Source: Chloroflexota bacterium (GTDB lineage: Bacteria > Chloroflexota > UBA11872 > VXOZ01). From it: a stretch of 64,000 bases of DNA. Each line of letters begins with the position of its first letter. Within the stretch, counting starts at the first letter, position 1. Positions 1-6,895 of the stretch are shown piece by piece. A model generated the notes under the pieces. That model had not been told where the DNA came from. It was given only the letters and a program-made list of their open reading frames with translations, and made no database searches. The position numbers were made by a program, and so were the translations under genes. The DNA is taken from the NCBI GenBank assembly GCA_022824225.1, contig JAJEAH010000048.1:1-64000 (forward strand). The letters are read 5' to 3'.

Positions 1-747
1 GCCGTCATCGTCGATTGCGCCCATGCTCACGGCACCGAGTGGGCCGGCAAGAAAGTGGGCGGCTGGGGCGATCTGAACTCCTACAGCTTCAACCAGGCCA
101 AGAACATGACCTGCGGCGAGGGCGGACTGGCGACGACTGACAACGAGGCTCTTTGGGAACGTTGCTTCTACACGCTGGCCTGCTTTGGGCGTAAAAACGG
201 CCGCCCCTGGTATGAGCACCACGAGCTTGGGCAGGCCTACCCCATGAACGAATTCCAAGCCGCCGTCTGCCTGCCGCAACTCGAGCGGCTGGACGAACAC
301 ACGAAGCGCCGCAACCGCAACGCGGCGCACCTATCCAACTTATTGGCTGACATACCTGGCATCACCGTGCAGGAGCTTGCGCCGGAGGTAACCCAGCACG
401 GGTATCACATCTATCCCATGCGCCTGGACGCCGCGGAGTTCGGCACGGACCGCGAGACGTTCTTGGAGGCCGTGCGGGCCGAGGGCGTGAGCATGTCCAG
501 CGGCTATCCCTGGCCGCTCTACGACAATCCCATGTTCGACAAGTCCGACGGTTCTGTGAAAGGCTCTATCGGCGGTTTTCGCGCCGAGCCGTGCCCGGTC
601 ACCGAACGGCTCTGCCAAGCAGAATCCGTTTGGGTCGGCCAAAATTCACTGCTGGGCGAGCAACGGCAGATGGACGACATCGCGGCAGCGATCGCGAAAG
701 TGCAGCGCAACGTGGACCAGTTGCAGGCGGTGTTGGCAGAACGGTAA
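1..747 (+). CDS. DegT/DnrJ/EryC1/StrS-family PLP aminotransferase, 5' truncated by window edge
   Basis: C-terminal 248 residues of a fold-type I aminotransferase. The frame is open from base 1, and the first ORF-track Met is an internal GTG. The stretch VIVDCAHAHG holds the Asp expected to contact the PLP ring nitrogen. SFNQAKNMTCGEGG, about 30 residues into the visible part, carries the Schiff-base lysine. GQAYPMNEFQAAVCLPQLERLD is the usual family core after it. Members of this family transaminate keto-sugar nucleotides or scyllo-inosose for surface sugars or aminocyclitols. The K-N-M-T-x-G-E-G-G form is typical of the StrS-like branch. About 150 N-terminal residues lie outside the window. 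The substrate cannot be told from this fragment. Confidence 0.9.
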   Translation, partial: AVIVDCAHAHGTEWAGKKVGGWGDLNSYSFNQAKNMTCGEGGLATTDNEALWERCFYTLACFGRKNGRPWYEHHELGQAYPMNEFQAAVCLPQLERLDEHTKRRNRNAAHLSNLLADIPGITVQELAPEVTQHGYHIYPMRLDAAEFGTDRETFLEAVRAEGVSMSSGYPWPLYDNPMFDKSDGSVKGSIGGFRAEPCPVTERLCQAESVWVGQNSLLGEQRQMDDIAAAIAKVQRNVDQLQAVLAER

Positions 748-1044
748 GGGAATGCGCTGCCTGCGGGCGCAATTCTGCTCAGCAGACTCGCCCAGGCCAG
801 CGGCGCTGGCAGGCTGCTCTGGACGCTGGGCGCCGCTTGTGGTGTAAAGCTCGGCCAGGCGCGCGCCATGAAACGACCCATGGCCGCCAGCAGGTCATGG
901 AAGACCCGCTACGACCGGGAGGGAAAGCCGTGAGGTTTCGGCCTATCGAAAAAGGTACACGAGCAAGCACTTAGGTGAATCACACAACGCTTTCCACCAA
1001 GAATCCGGAAGACTCTGGAATTCGCGCAGAAAACTAGAGAGGCT
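748..1044. other. intergenic gap without recognised gene
   Basis: About 300 bases between the aminotransferase and the beta-propeller gene. ORFs in the track here run into flanking genes in other frames. I see no RNA gene or clear terminator. Confidence 0.5.
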
Positions 1045-2109
1045 GTGAACGTGAGCATCGCCACACACCTACCCACCGAGAAACGCGTACTGCGCGACGA
1101 GCGCACCGGCGCGGTTATCTGGCAGTTGACGAACGCGTCCTGCGTGAATCACGCGCCGTATTTTCTCAACCCCGCCTGGGCAGGCGCCAATCACGACATG
1201 CTCATCATCACGTCGTACCGCGCGGGCGCGCCCAACCTTTACGGCATCCAGTTGCCGGACGGGGAATTGACCCAACTCACCACGAGCGGCGACGTGTCGC
1301 CCTGGTCGGCGTGCGTTGCGCCCGACGGCGGCCACGTGTACTACGCCGCCGCCACCCAGTTGCGCGCCGTAGACATTGCCACGCGGGAGGAAACGGTGCT
1401 CACGAACCTGCCGCCGTCGTCCTGGCTCGGCAACTGCTCCATCAGTCCCGACGGCTCGGAGATCCTGCTGGCGGCGCAAAAGGATGGCAAGAAAGTCATC
1501 CTGGCGGTGCGCACCGACGGCGGCGGCGAACGCGTGGTGTACGCCACCGATGACTTCGTGGCGCACGCGCAGTGGAGTCCCGACGGGCGCACGGTGCTCT
1601 TTTCGTCCGACCTGCCGCGCATGTGGCTGGTGGAGGCCGACGGCACGAATCCGCGTCCGCTGCGGGCGCAGACCCGGGAGGAGTGGATCACCCACGAGGC
1701 CTGGCTCTCCGACGACGAGATCATCTTCACCTACTGGCCCCACGCGCTGAAAGCCATCCGCCGCGACGGCAGCGGCGAACGCAACGTGGCGGAGTTCAAC
1801 TGCTGGCACCCCGCGCCCCGGCGCGACAGCGGGCAGATCGTGTGCGATACCACGCTGCCCGACGTGGGACTGCAACTCATCGATCCGGCGACCGGCGCAC
1901 GCGAGGCGCTCTGCTACCCGCAGGCGTCGTCGCAGGGCTTCCAGTGGGCGGAGCCGGAACCGTACATGGGTGAAACCGCGCCGGACGACGCCTACGGCCC
2001 CCAGTGGACGCACCCTCACCCGTCATACGCCCCCGACAGCCGCGCCGTGGTTTACACGTCCGACGTATCGGGACACCCGCAGGTGTATCTGGCGTTCGTC
2101 GATGCATAG
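1045..2109 (+). CDS. oligogalacturonate lyase-like seven-bladed beta-propeller protein
   Basis: A 354-residue protein resembling the PL22 oligogalacturonate lyase family (usually about 390 residues). These enzymes beta-eliminate short pectin oligomers in the cytoplasm using a metal held by one Gln and three His. Blade motifs such as ISPDGSEILLAAQ and WSPDGRTVLFSSD recur through the chain. The C-terminal QWTHPHPSYAPDS supplies Gln320, His323 and His325, and NCWHPAP gives His255, so the expected metal-site pattern appears intact. Many environmental relatives are annotated only as TolB-like or PD40-repeat proteins, so pectin activity is inferred. Translation may begin at GTG 1045 or GTG 1051; AGAGAGG just upstream fits the second slightly better. 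No signal peptide is visible. Confidence 0.75.
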   Translation: MNVSIATHLPTEKRVLRDERTGAVIWQLTNASCVNHAPYFLNPAWAGANHDMLIITSYRAGAPNLYGIQLPDGELTQLTTSGDVSPWSACVAPDGGHVYYAAATQLRAVDIATREETVLTNLPPSSWLGNCSISPDGSEILLAAQKDGKKVILAVRTDGGGERVVYATDDFVAHAQWSPDGRTVLFSSDLPRMWLVEADGTNPRPLRAQTREEWITHEAWLSDDEIIFTYWPHALKAIRRDGSGERNVAEFNCWHPAPRRDSGQIVCDTTLPDVGLQLIDPATGAREALCYPQASSQGFQWAEPEPYMGETAPDDAYGPQWTHPHPSYAPDSRAVVYTSDVSGHPQVYLAFVDA

Positions 2110-2257
2110 CGCCTGGGAATACCAAGGTGCGAATAGCTGTGTGACACGTGCGCAGGCGAAACCATAGAATTGACAGGGCTCTAGTGGGTCTTTAGCTGTC
2201 CACGCATAGACTCCGCGTGCTGGGAAATTGCCAGCGGCGCTTCAGGCGCTCACCCCA

Positions 2258-3421
2258 TCACTGCTCGGTAAGGCGAGGAGGCTCTTCCAGCACGTTCAGG
2301 ATTGCCTCAGCGCAGTAAACTCGATTACGCCGCCTCTGCCCTACCTGGGTGACGATGCCAACCGCCTCCAGCCGGGTGATGGCGCGCTGAGCCGTGGTAA
2401 AAGCTACGGCAAGTCGGCTGGCTACACCGCTCACAGTCCAGAATGGGTTTTCTGCAAAGAGGTCAAGCGTCTTTTCCGGCAAGTGGGACCGGCCGCGGGA
2501 AAGCGCTGGTCGCCACTGCGCGAAGAGGTCGTCGATACGCTGAATTCGCTCCACGGCGTCGAGAGACTGGAGAGCAACCCCTCGTAGGAAGTAGACCAGC
2601 CATTCTTCCCATTCGCCGCGCTCGGTCACGCCGAGGAGGCGCGCGTAATATTCCTCCCGCGTGGCCTCGAAGAAGGCGCTCAGATAGAGGAGCGGACTAG
2701 GCAGCACGCCCCATTGCACGAGCAGCAGCGTGATGAGCAAGCGCCCTACCCGTCCATTGCCATCGAGGAATGGGTGAATCGCCTCGAACTGGGCATGAAC
2801 CAGAGCCAAGTGCGCCAACGGCGGCAAGGCGTCGTCGTGCAGGAATCGTTCCCAGTCGCCGAGACACGCCAAAAGCTCAGTAGGCGGAGGCGGAACATAC
2901 GTTGCATCGTCTAGCGAGCAGCCCGGCGGACCGATCCAATTCTGGCTGCGGCGGAACTCTCCGGGCGTTGCCGCCTCCCCTCGGACTCCGCTCATGAGCG
3001 CTTCGTGTAGCTCGCGTACGAGACGCAGCGACAGCGGCAACGTGTCAAGTCTTCCCAGCCCATACTCCAGGGCAGCAACGTAATTGCTTACTTCATGCAA
3101 GTCGGTGGCATTCCGGGGCGCGGTCCCGCCGGCCTCGGCAGCCAACAGTTCGCCAAGTGTCGCTTGGGTTCCCTCGATGCGGCTGGAAAGAACGGCCTCC
3201 TTACGCACAAATGGCCGGATCAAGAGATGAGGGTTGGCTAACCGTCTGCCTTCGCCGGCAAGCTGACCGATGGCACGGTCGGCGGCGGACAGGCTGAGGC
3301 TAAGCCCCTGTTCCCAAACCAGAGGCGGCGGCAGCGCGGCCGGCACGTAGGCGCGGTAGCCTCCCGGACACCTGACTACGCGACCATGCGGTACGCGCGC
3401 GGGAAAGGCAGTGGGCGACAC
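2258..3421 (-). CDS. Fic-family protein (AMP-transferase type) with N-terminal inhibitory motif and C-terminal winged helix
   Basis: Fic proteins usually transfer AMP from ATP to a target hydroxyl. The catalytic motif HPFLDGNGRVGRLL is complete (His227 in the ORF-track numbering). SSRIEG at 90-95 fits the (S/T)xxxE(G/N) self-inhibitory helix, so this is a class II Fic with built-in repression. An N-terminal Fic_N-like segment precedes it. The last 60 residues form a winged-helix/HTH (TVSGVASRLAVAFTTAQRAI, then RRRNRVY). I start at GTG 3421 rather than the track's TTG 3454 because AAGGGA lies 4-5 bases upstream. The chain is then 387 residues. The upstream inverted repeat suggests binding to its own promoter. 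It converges on the propeller gene. Confidence 0.9.
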   Translation of the reverse strand: MSPTAFPARVPHGRVVRCPGGYRAYVPAALPPPLVWEQGLSLSLSAADRAIGQLAGEGRRLANPHLLIRPFVRKEAVLSSRIEGTQATLGELLAAEAGGTAPRNATDLHEVSNYVAALEYGLGRLDTLPLSLRLVRELHEALMSGVRGEAATPGEFRRSQNWIGPPGCSLDDATYVPPPPTELLACLGDWERFLHDDALPPLAHLALVHAQFEAIHPFLDGNGRVGRLLITLLLVQWGVLPSPLLYLSAFFEATREEYYARLLGVTERGEWEEWLVYFLRGVALQSLDAVERIQRIDDLFAQWRPALSRGRSHLPEKTLDLFAENPFWTVSGVASRLAVAFTTAQRAITRLEAVGIVTQVGQRRRNRVYCAEAILNVLEEPPRLTEQ

Positions 3422-3428
3422 AGCTTCC

Positions 3429-3493
3429 CTTATTTGCGGTTGCGAGAATACCAAACACTCTTATTATCACTCTAGAGGGTTTGCGCAAATAAG
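3429..3493. promoter_or_regulatory. inverted repeat over the fic promoter and ribosome-binding site (candidate operator)
   Basis: CTTATTTGCG at 3429-3438 is repeated in exact inverse as CGCAAATAAG at 3484-3493, 45 bases apart. The distal arm lies in TTTGCGCAAA, itself a perfect palindrome. The proximal arm overlaps the likely Shine-Dalgarno of the GTG 3421 start. A GATAAT-like -10 on the minus strand lies between the arms. The layout suits looping or autorepression by the Fic protein's winged helix, which is an inference. Confidence 0.5.
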
Positions 3494-3566
3494 ACAAGCT
3501 GGCTTTTCCGCTGGGGGTGCATAGCGGCCATGGCACTGGATCGATGACACGCAACCGTGTCTGCCT

Positions 3567-3938
3567 TCAAACGTGCTGGTCTACCAGGATGGGATTGCCG
3601 TCGGGATCCACCACCACGAAGCTCTCCGGCCCGGTGGTGTCCTCATCGGCCTCGTTCACGAGTTCCACGCCCTGCGCCTTGAGCTGCCGCTGCAACTCGC
3701 GCACGTCGGTGAAGCTCTCCACCGGCTGCGCCTGCCAATCCCACCCCGGATTAAAGGTGAGAATGTTCTGCTCGAACATCCCCTGAAAGAGTCCAATCGT
3801 GGTCGTGCCGTTCCGCAGAATCAACCAGTTCTGCGCCGCGTCACCCCCCACCACCTCAAACCCAAACTTCGCATAGAAGTCCCGCGAAGCCGCGATGTCC
3901 TTCACCGCCAAGCTAACCGAAAACGCCCCGAGTTCCAT
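3567..3938 (-). CDS. VOC-family (glyoxalase/bleomycin-resistance fold) protein
   Basis: A single-domain vicinal-oxygen-chelate protein of 123 residues. It begins [20 protein letters not shown] and contains the typical [27 protein letters not shown] and [13 protein letters not shown] segments. Met7 of the ORF-track protein is chosen because AGGAG lies six bases upstream of it. This subtype (first strand SLAVKDI, end DPDGNPI) is common in environmental bacteria as an uncharacterised dioxygenase- or lyase-like protein. The sequence does not reveal a substrate. It stands alone between the Fic gene and a repeat-filled gap. Confidence 0.85.
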   Translation of the reverse strand: MELGAFSVSLAVKDIAASRDFYAKFGFEVVGGDAAQNWLILRNGTTTIGLFQGMFEQNILTFNPGWDWQAQPVESFTDVRELQRQLKAQGVELVNEADEDTTGPESFVVVDPDGNPILVDQHV

Positions 3939-4060
3939 GAAATGCTCCTGTCGCATGCTAGTCTATGTGCCTTGCATTGTACCCCACAGCGAGCAGCCAT
4001 TGACGGATAGGAGTCGCCCGCGGCGGCTACTCGTCACTGCTATGGATGTAGGCTAGCAAG

Positions 4061-4094
4061 CCGTTCGCCCTGAGCATCGTCGAAGGGTGAACGG
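4061..4094. repeat. F1 dispersed palindrome, compact form
   Basis: CCGTTCGCCCTGAGCATCGT followed by CGAAGGGTGAACGG. The ends are inversely complementary (CCGTTC with GAACGG). The same sequence recurs at 44891-44922, and diverged halves occur at 25.5, 33-34.5 and 45.15 kb. Confidence 0.85.
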
Positions 4095-4339
4095 CGGCGG
4101 AAGCGATTCGCGGCCTTAGACACGCTTCTCTCCGTTCACACTTCTACAGGCCTGCTATGCGCTTGTCGAAGTGCCCCGCACAAACAGAGAGATCGGCGTT
4201 CACTCTCAGTGCCTTGTGGGGCTTGACAGAGCCAGGGTGAATCCCATGAAAACCCTGTCCCTTCCTCGATGCTAAGGCGAACGGGCCCGTGAACCCCTCT
4301 GGCAAACCAAGTGAGGCCTAGCCTTCCGCGCTTTTGTTG

Positions 4340-4361
4340 GGGGCACGACATGTCGTGCCCC
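4340..4361. repeat. F4 perfect 22-bp palindrome
   Basis: GGGGCACGACA joined directly to its own reverse complement. It may be a dispersed palindromic repeat unit or the core of a short hairpin. Only one copy was seen in this window. Confidence 0.7.
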
Positions 4362-4388
4362 TACCATGAACTAGCGTCGGCAAGAACC

Positions 4389-4414
4389 GTCATGCCCGCG
4401 AACGCGGGAATCCA
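4389..4414. repeat. F2 dispersed palindrome (GTCATTCC...GGAATCC family)
   Basis: GTCATGCCCGCGAACGCGGG followed by AATCCA is a 26-base hairpin-forming unit. Related copies lie at 7931-8120 (six units), 10100-10126 and 11267-11292. This copy sits directly downstream of the RHH antitoxin gene, where a toxin gene would normally be. Confidence 0.85.
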
Positions 4415-4477
4415 TCTTCTCTTTGACCGGCCTTACACTATGAAAGGCAAACCAACGCATATGTGACTGATCACTCA

Positions 4478-4702
4478 CTACCGCTCGTTCATCTCATCCC
4501 GCGAAAACCGGCGCCCACCGGTGCCTATGGTCTCCCGCAACTCGCGTATCGCCGCCATCGCCTTATCAGCCTGCCGCCCGCGCTCCACGTAGTCCGTAAG
4601 CCACTGCCGAAAGAGCACCCCCAGAGTCGTCCCCTCCGCCGCAGCCCGCCGCCGCGCCGCTTCATTTAAGCCCTCGTCGGCGCTCAGGGTGATGTTCTTC
4701 AT
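4478..4702 (-). CDS. small ribbon-helix-helix antitoxin-like protein
   Basis: A 74-residue protein starting MKNITLSADEGLNEAARRRA, the usual beginning of CopG/RHH antitoxins of VapBC-type systems: one beta strand, then two helices. The C-terminal half is charged and ends RRFSRDEMNER. Such antitoxins bind their own promoter and neutralise a PIN-domain RNase encoded immediately downstream. Here no PIN gene follows. The downstream reading frame GTG AGT GAT runs only about 35 codons and ends in an F2 repeat, so the partner seems lost or truncated. Repeat-rich sequence lies on its 3' side. Confidence 0.7.
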   Translation of the reverse strand: MKNITLSADEGLNEAARRRAAAEGTTLGVLFRQWLTDYVERGRQADKAMAAIRELRETIGTGGRRFSRDEMNER

Positions 4703-4935
4703 GCCGTCAGCCTCATCAACATGCTTGTTGTGTGCATTATACTTCTGTGAAAACAGCCTTGCGGCTGTGCGCTACTCTCGGACACGCGCAGCATAGCTTG
4801 GGATCGGCGTGATTGAGCAGCAAACGTTGGGCGTATTAGAGAGCGCTGCATTGCTACAGTGGACAAGGTATATAATAGACCCTGTAGAGTAGGAATGGTT
4901 CGCTACGAGACTGGACGAGCGATCAGGGGTGCGCC

Positions 4936-5166
4936 ATGAAAACGCAAGAGAGACCTGCCGAGGAAATCAGCGCGCAAGACGAATCCGCTTTGCTGCGGCA
5001 CTTTGTCTTTGTCGCTATTTTTCGCAACTTTGTGAAGTCGTCGCACCGGTACCTCACCCAATCCTACGATGACTTTGGCAAGGGCTGGGAGGAGGATTTC
5101 TATGCCTGGCCAGGAAGCGCCTGGAAACGAAACGGATCGGCCATTGGCGGAATCTTCCGCAGATGA
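4936..5166 (+). CDS. small hypothetical protein, 76 aa
   Basis: I do not recognise a family. The ORF starts with ATG and encodes a soluble protein with an acidic N-terminus (MKTQERPAEEISAQDESALL) followed by an aromatic-rich stretch HFVFVAIFRNFVKSSHRY. A TATAAT-like box lies at 4871-4876, about 60 bases upstream. A second frame opens at ATG 5102 behind a good GGAGGA and encodes a 27-residue acidic tail (ending DEASDSS), stopping at 5185. The gene may therefore be a longer protein broken by a frameshift, or two overlapping small ORFs. G+C is lower than in the surrounding core genes, as in the next few genes. Confidence 0.4.
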   Translation: MKTQERPAEEISAQDESALLRHFVFVAIFRNFVKSSHRYLTQSYDDFGKGWEEDFYAWPGSAWKRNGSAIGGIFRR

Positions 5167-5254
5167 AGCCTCCGATTCCAGCTAGCAATCTATGCAACCC
5201 CTACACACATAAATCAACTGGGAGCCGCTGACAGGACTTAAAGAGGATTCCCCA

Positions 5255-5467
5255 ATGGAAAAGGACAGCACAGATCAAGAACCAAGGCAGATCAACTTGA
5301 CACGAATAATTGCGTATTCGGGAGAACCTCGTGAGCCAGGCTATACGAAAGCACTCCTTGCCAACATTCGAGAGATAAACCATTTTGGCTATCGTATAGC
5401 TGGGATTTATATGCTTCCAGGGAAAGCCCTGATTATCGGGGAACGCGTCCCGCTAGAAAGCGAATAA
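5255..5467 (+). CDS. small hypothetical protein, 70 aa
   Basis: Unrecognised. ATG start with AAAGAGGA eight bases upstream, so translation is plausible. The sequence is mixed and soluble, with a likely beta-alpha-beta pattern (RIIAYSGEPREPGYTKALLA, then HFGYRIAGIYMLPGKALIIG). It lies in the same A+T-richer islet as the Panacea pair and on the same strand, but 389 bases upstream of it. Nothing in the sequence gives a function. Confidence 0.45.
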   Translation: MEKDSTDQEPRQINLTRIIAYSGEPREPGYTKALLANIREINHFGYRIAGIYMLPGKALIIGERVPLESE

Positions 5468-5855
5468 GAGAGTCCTAGCCTTCTCTAGCCTCAGGATGGT
5501 ACCGCTATTCGCCCCTCGGCAACGTATTCCTGCAAAGACGCGAGGCTACTTTGCTTTTGCCTGCAACTCGTCGTGACGTGCAATCACCGCCGTAGCGCAT
5601 TCTCTAGGTTGCAGCTAATACTTCCACGTGCCTCCACAGAGGATGACAAGAGCCTAACTCTGTCTCTCGGTCTCCTCAGACTGCGCTGTTTGTTTTCCAA
5701 ATGGCACCTGCAAAGAACCTTTGCCTAGACATACGGTCGCGCCTCGAGTCTCAGAACGCGCGAATTCAGGCTTTCGGGTTGTCATTGTCAAGCAAAAGGA
5801 ATGATAGTAAAGTGGAGTTATGGTGAGATTCTTTAACTATTATGGAGGATCTGTC
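5468..5855 (+). promoter_or_regulatory. non-coding stretch ending in a candidate promoter for the Panacea operon
   Basis: No gene was found in the first 300 bases. At the end, TTGTCA (5785-5790) and TAAAGT (5808-5813) are separated by 17 bases. They lie about 43 bases before the chosen ATG at 5856, which is preceded by a strong GGAGGA. Confidence 0.45.
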
Positions 5856-6323
5856 ATGGAACACGACGCCAGAAGCGTCGCTAACGAGTTCATCCGACGT
5901 GGTAAAGACGTTGGCAAACCCCTCACGCCTTTGCAGGTTCAGAAGCTAGTGTATTTTGCTCATGCTTGGATGCTAGGTATCTACCGCCGTCCGTTGATCA
6001 ATGAGCCCTTTGAAGTTTGGAAGTACGGCCCGGTTGTGCCAGTAGTATATTACTGCCTTCGGCACTACGGCGGCGACCCAGTGACCGAAACCCTCCCAAA
6101 TCACCCCGAGGACTTTGAGGACGAGTATGATTCTGCCGAGAATGACATCATCGACCAAGTCTTTCAAATATACGGGGGCCTTAGTGGAGGGCAGCTAATC
6201 ACTCTAACCCACATGAAAGGCACGCCTTGGCATCAAGCAAAGAAGAAAGGGAATTGGTATATCCCTGACGACATGATTCGACGATTCTTCGCTGCTAAGG
6301 CGGAAGAGGCACGCCGTGAGTGA
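5856..6323 (+). CDS. Panacea-domain (DUF4065 / SocA-like) antitoxin-type protein
   Basis: A 155-residue protein carrying the Panacea domain almost from end to end. ANEFIRRGKDVGKPLTPLQV, KLVYFAHAWMLGIYRRPL and EVWKYGPVVPVVYYCLRHYGG are characteristic. This domain is found in phage GepA-like proteins, in SocA, and as the common antitoxin of PanAT toxin-antitoxin pairs whose toxins vary widely. I start at Met13 of the track ORF because GGAGGA is spaced seven bases before it. The next gene begins inside this one with an 8-base overlap (GTGAGTGA), a typical translational coupling for toxin-antitoxin pairs. Toxin-antitoxin function is inferred from domain and context. Confidence 0.85.
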   Translation: MEHDARSVANEFIRRGKDVGKPLTPLQVQKLVYFAHAWMLGIYRRPLINEPFEVWKYGPVVPVVYYCLRHYGGDPVTETLPNHPEDFEDEYDSAENDIIDQVFQIYGGLSGGQLITLTHMKGTPWHQAKKKGNWYIPDDMIRRFFAAKAEEARRE

Positions 6324-6726
6324 CCGCACGAAGAAGGTGCCGCCTGTTGACAGCAAAGTTGAACTTGATGACGTAAGTACGGAAGAGGCTTCCGAGTACA
6401 AGGAGCCAGCCTATGCGCAGCTTTCAAGAGAGAGCCAGTTTGAAAGAGACGAGGAGTGGCTTAATGAGTGGGCAAGGATTAAGAAGTGGTCTGTTCGCGC
6501 CGTGATTTGGGGTGGTGGTTCACTCCTCGCGATCCTGGTATTAGTTGTCTTCGCCACCGCTGTAGCTCACTTATTCATACCCCAGATCGGATGGCTTGAT
6601 GAGAAGCAGCAACTTAGGCTCGTTGCATGGTACTCATCCGTTGCGCAGGTGCTATTTCCTGTGCTCATTGTCACTAACCCTTGGTTGCTGCGTTTGCTAC
6701 CGCGCCGAAAAAAGAACGGAGATTAG
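6316..6726 (+). CDS. two-helix membrane protein coupled to the Panacea gene (candidate toxin)
   Basis: A 136-residue protein with no family I recognise. Residues 1-58 are soluble and acidic (VDSKVELDDVSTEEASEYKE). Residues 62-88 (VIWGGGSLLAILVLVVFATA) and about 102-127 (AWYSSVAQVLFPVLIVTNPW) are membrane segments. The C-terminus is basic (LLPRRKKNGD). Known PanT toxins include small membrane-active proteins, so topology and coupling make this the likely toxin. An alternative is a small membrane anchor for the Panacea protein. GTG start at 6316 overlaps the upstream gene by 8 bases. A strong hairpin follows the stop by about 70 bases, closing a two-gene operon. Confidence 0.6.
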   Translation: MSDRTKKVPPVDSKVELDDVSTEEASEYKEPAYAQLSRESQFERDEEWLNEWARIKKWSVRAVIWGGGSLLAILVLVVFATAVAHLFIPQIGWLDEKQQLRLVAWYSSVAQVLFPVLIVTNPWLLRLLPRRKKNGD

Positions 6727-6794
6727 CCCTCAGCTCCCGAAAGTCGCCGCAAGACATTCAAGACGGAGTTCCGTACCTTCTGGCGCTCTACACT

Positions 6795-6828
6795 AAGAAC
6801 GCCTCGTCAATATCGATAAGGCGTTCTT
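6795..6828 (+). terminator. hairpin terminator after the Panacea/membrane-protein pair
   Basis: AAGAACGCCT pairs perfectly with AGGCGTTCTT across a 14-base loop and is followed by a T-rich run (TGCTTTG). The position fits termination of the two-gene operon, and possibly also readthrough from the convergent methylase. Confidence 0.7.
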
Positions 6829-6895
6829 TGCTTTGTAGTGACGGTAAGGACTGGAAAGGTCACCTAAGCTCATGCCGGGTTCACGGTAGTCGCCG

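Larger units (their letters stand above)
3957..4477. other. intergenic gap filled with dispersed palindromic repeats
   Basis: No credible gene: the 71-aa minus-strand ORF at 4136-4351 is made largely of repeat sequence. The gap holds a compact F1 repeat, a degraded F1 copy at about 4131-4175, an F4 palindrome and an F2 copy. Each is listed separately or described in the findings. Confidence 0.7.

Noticed and set aside
4136-4351. 71-aa minus-strand ORF
   Set aside because: Made of degraded F1 and F4 repeat sequence, no ribosome site.
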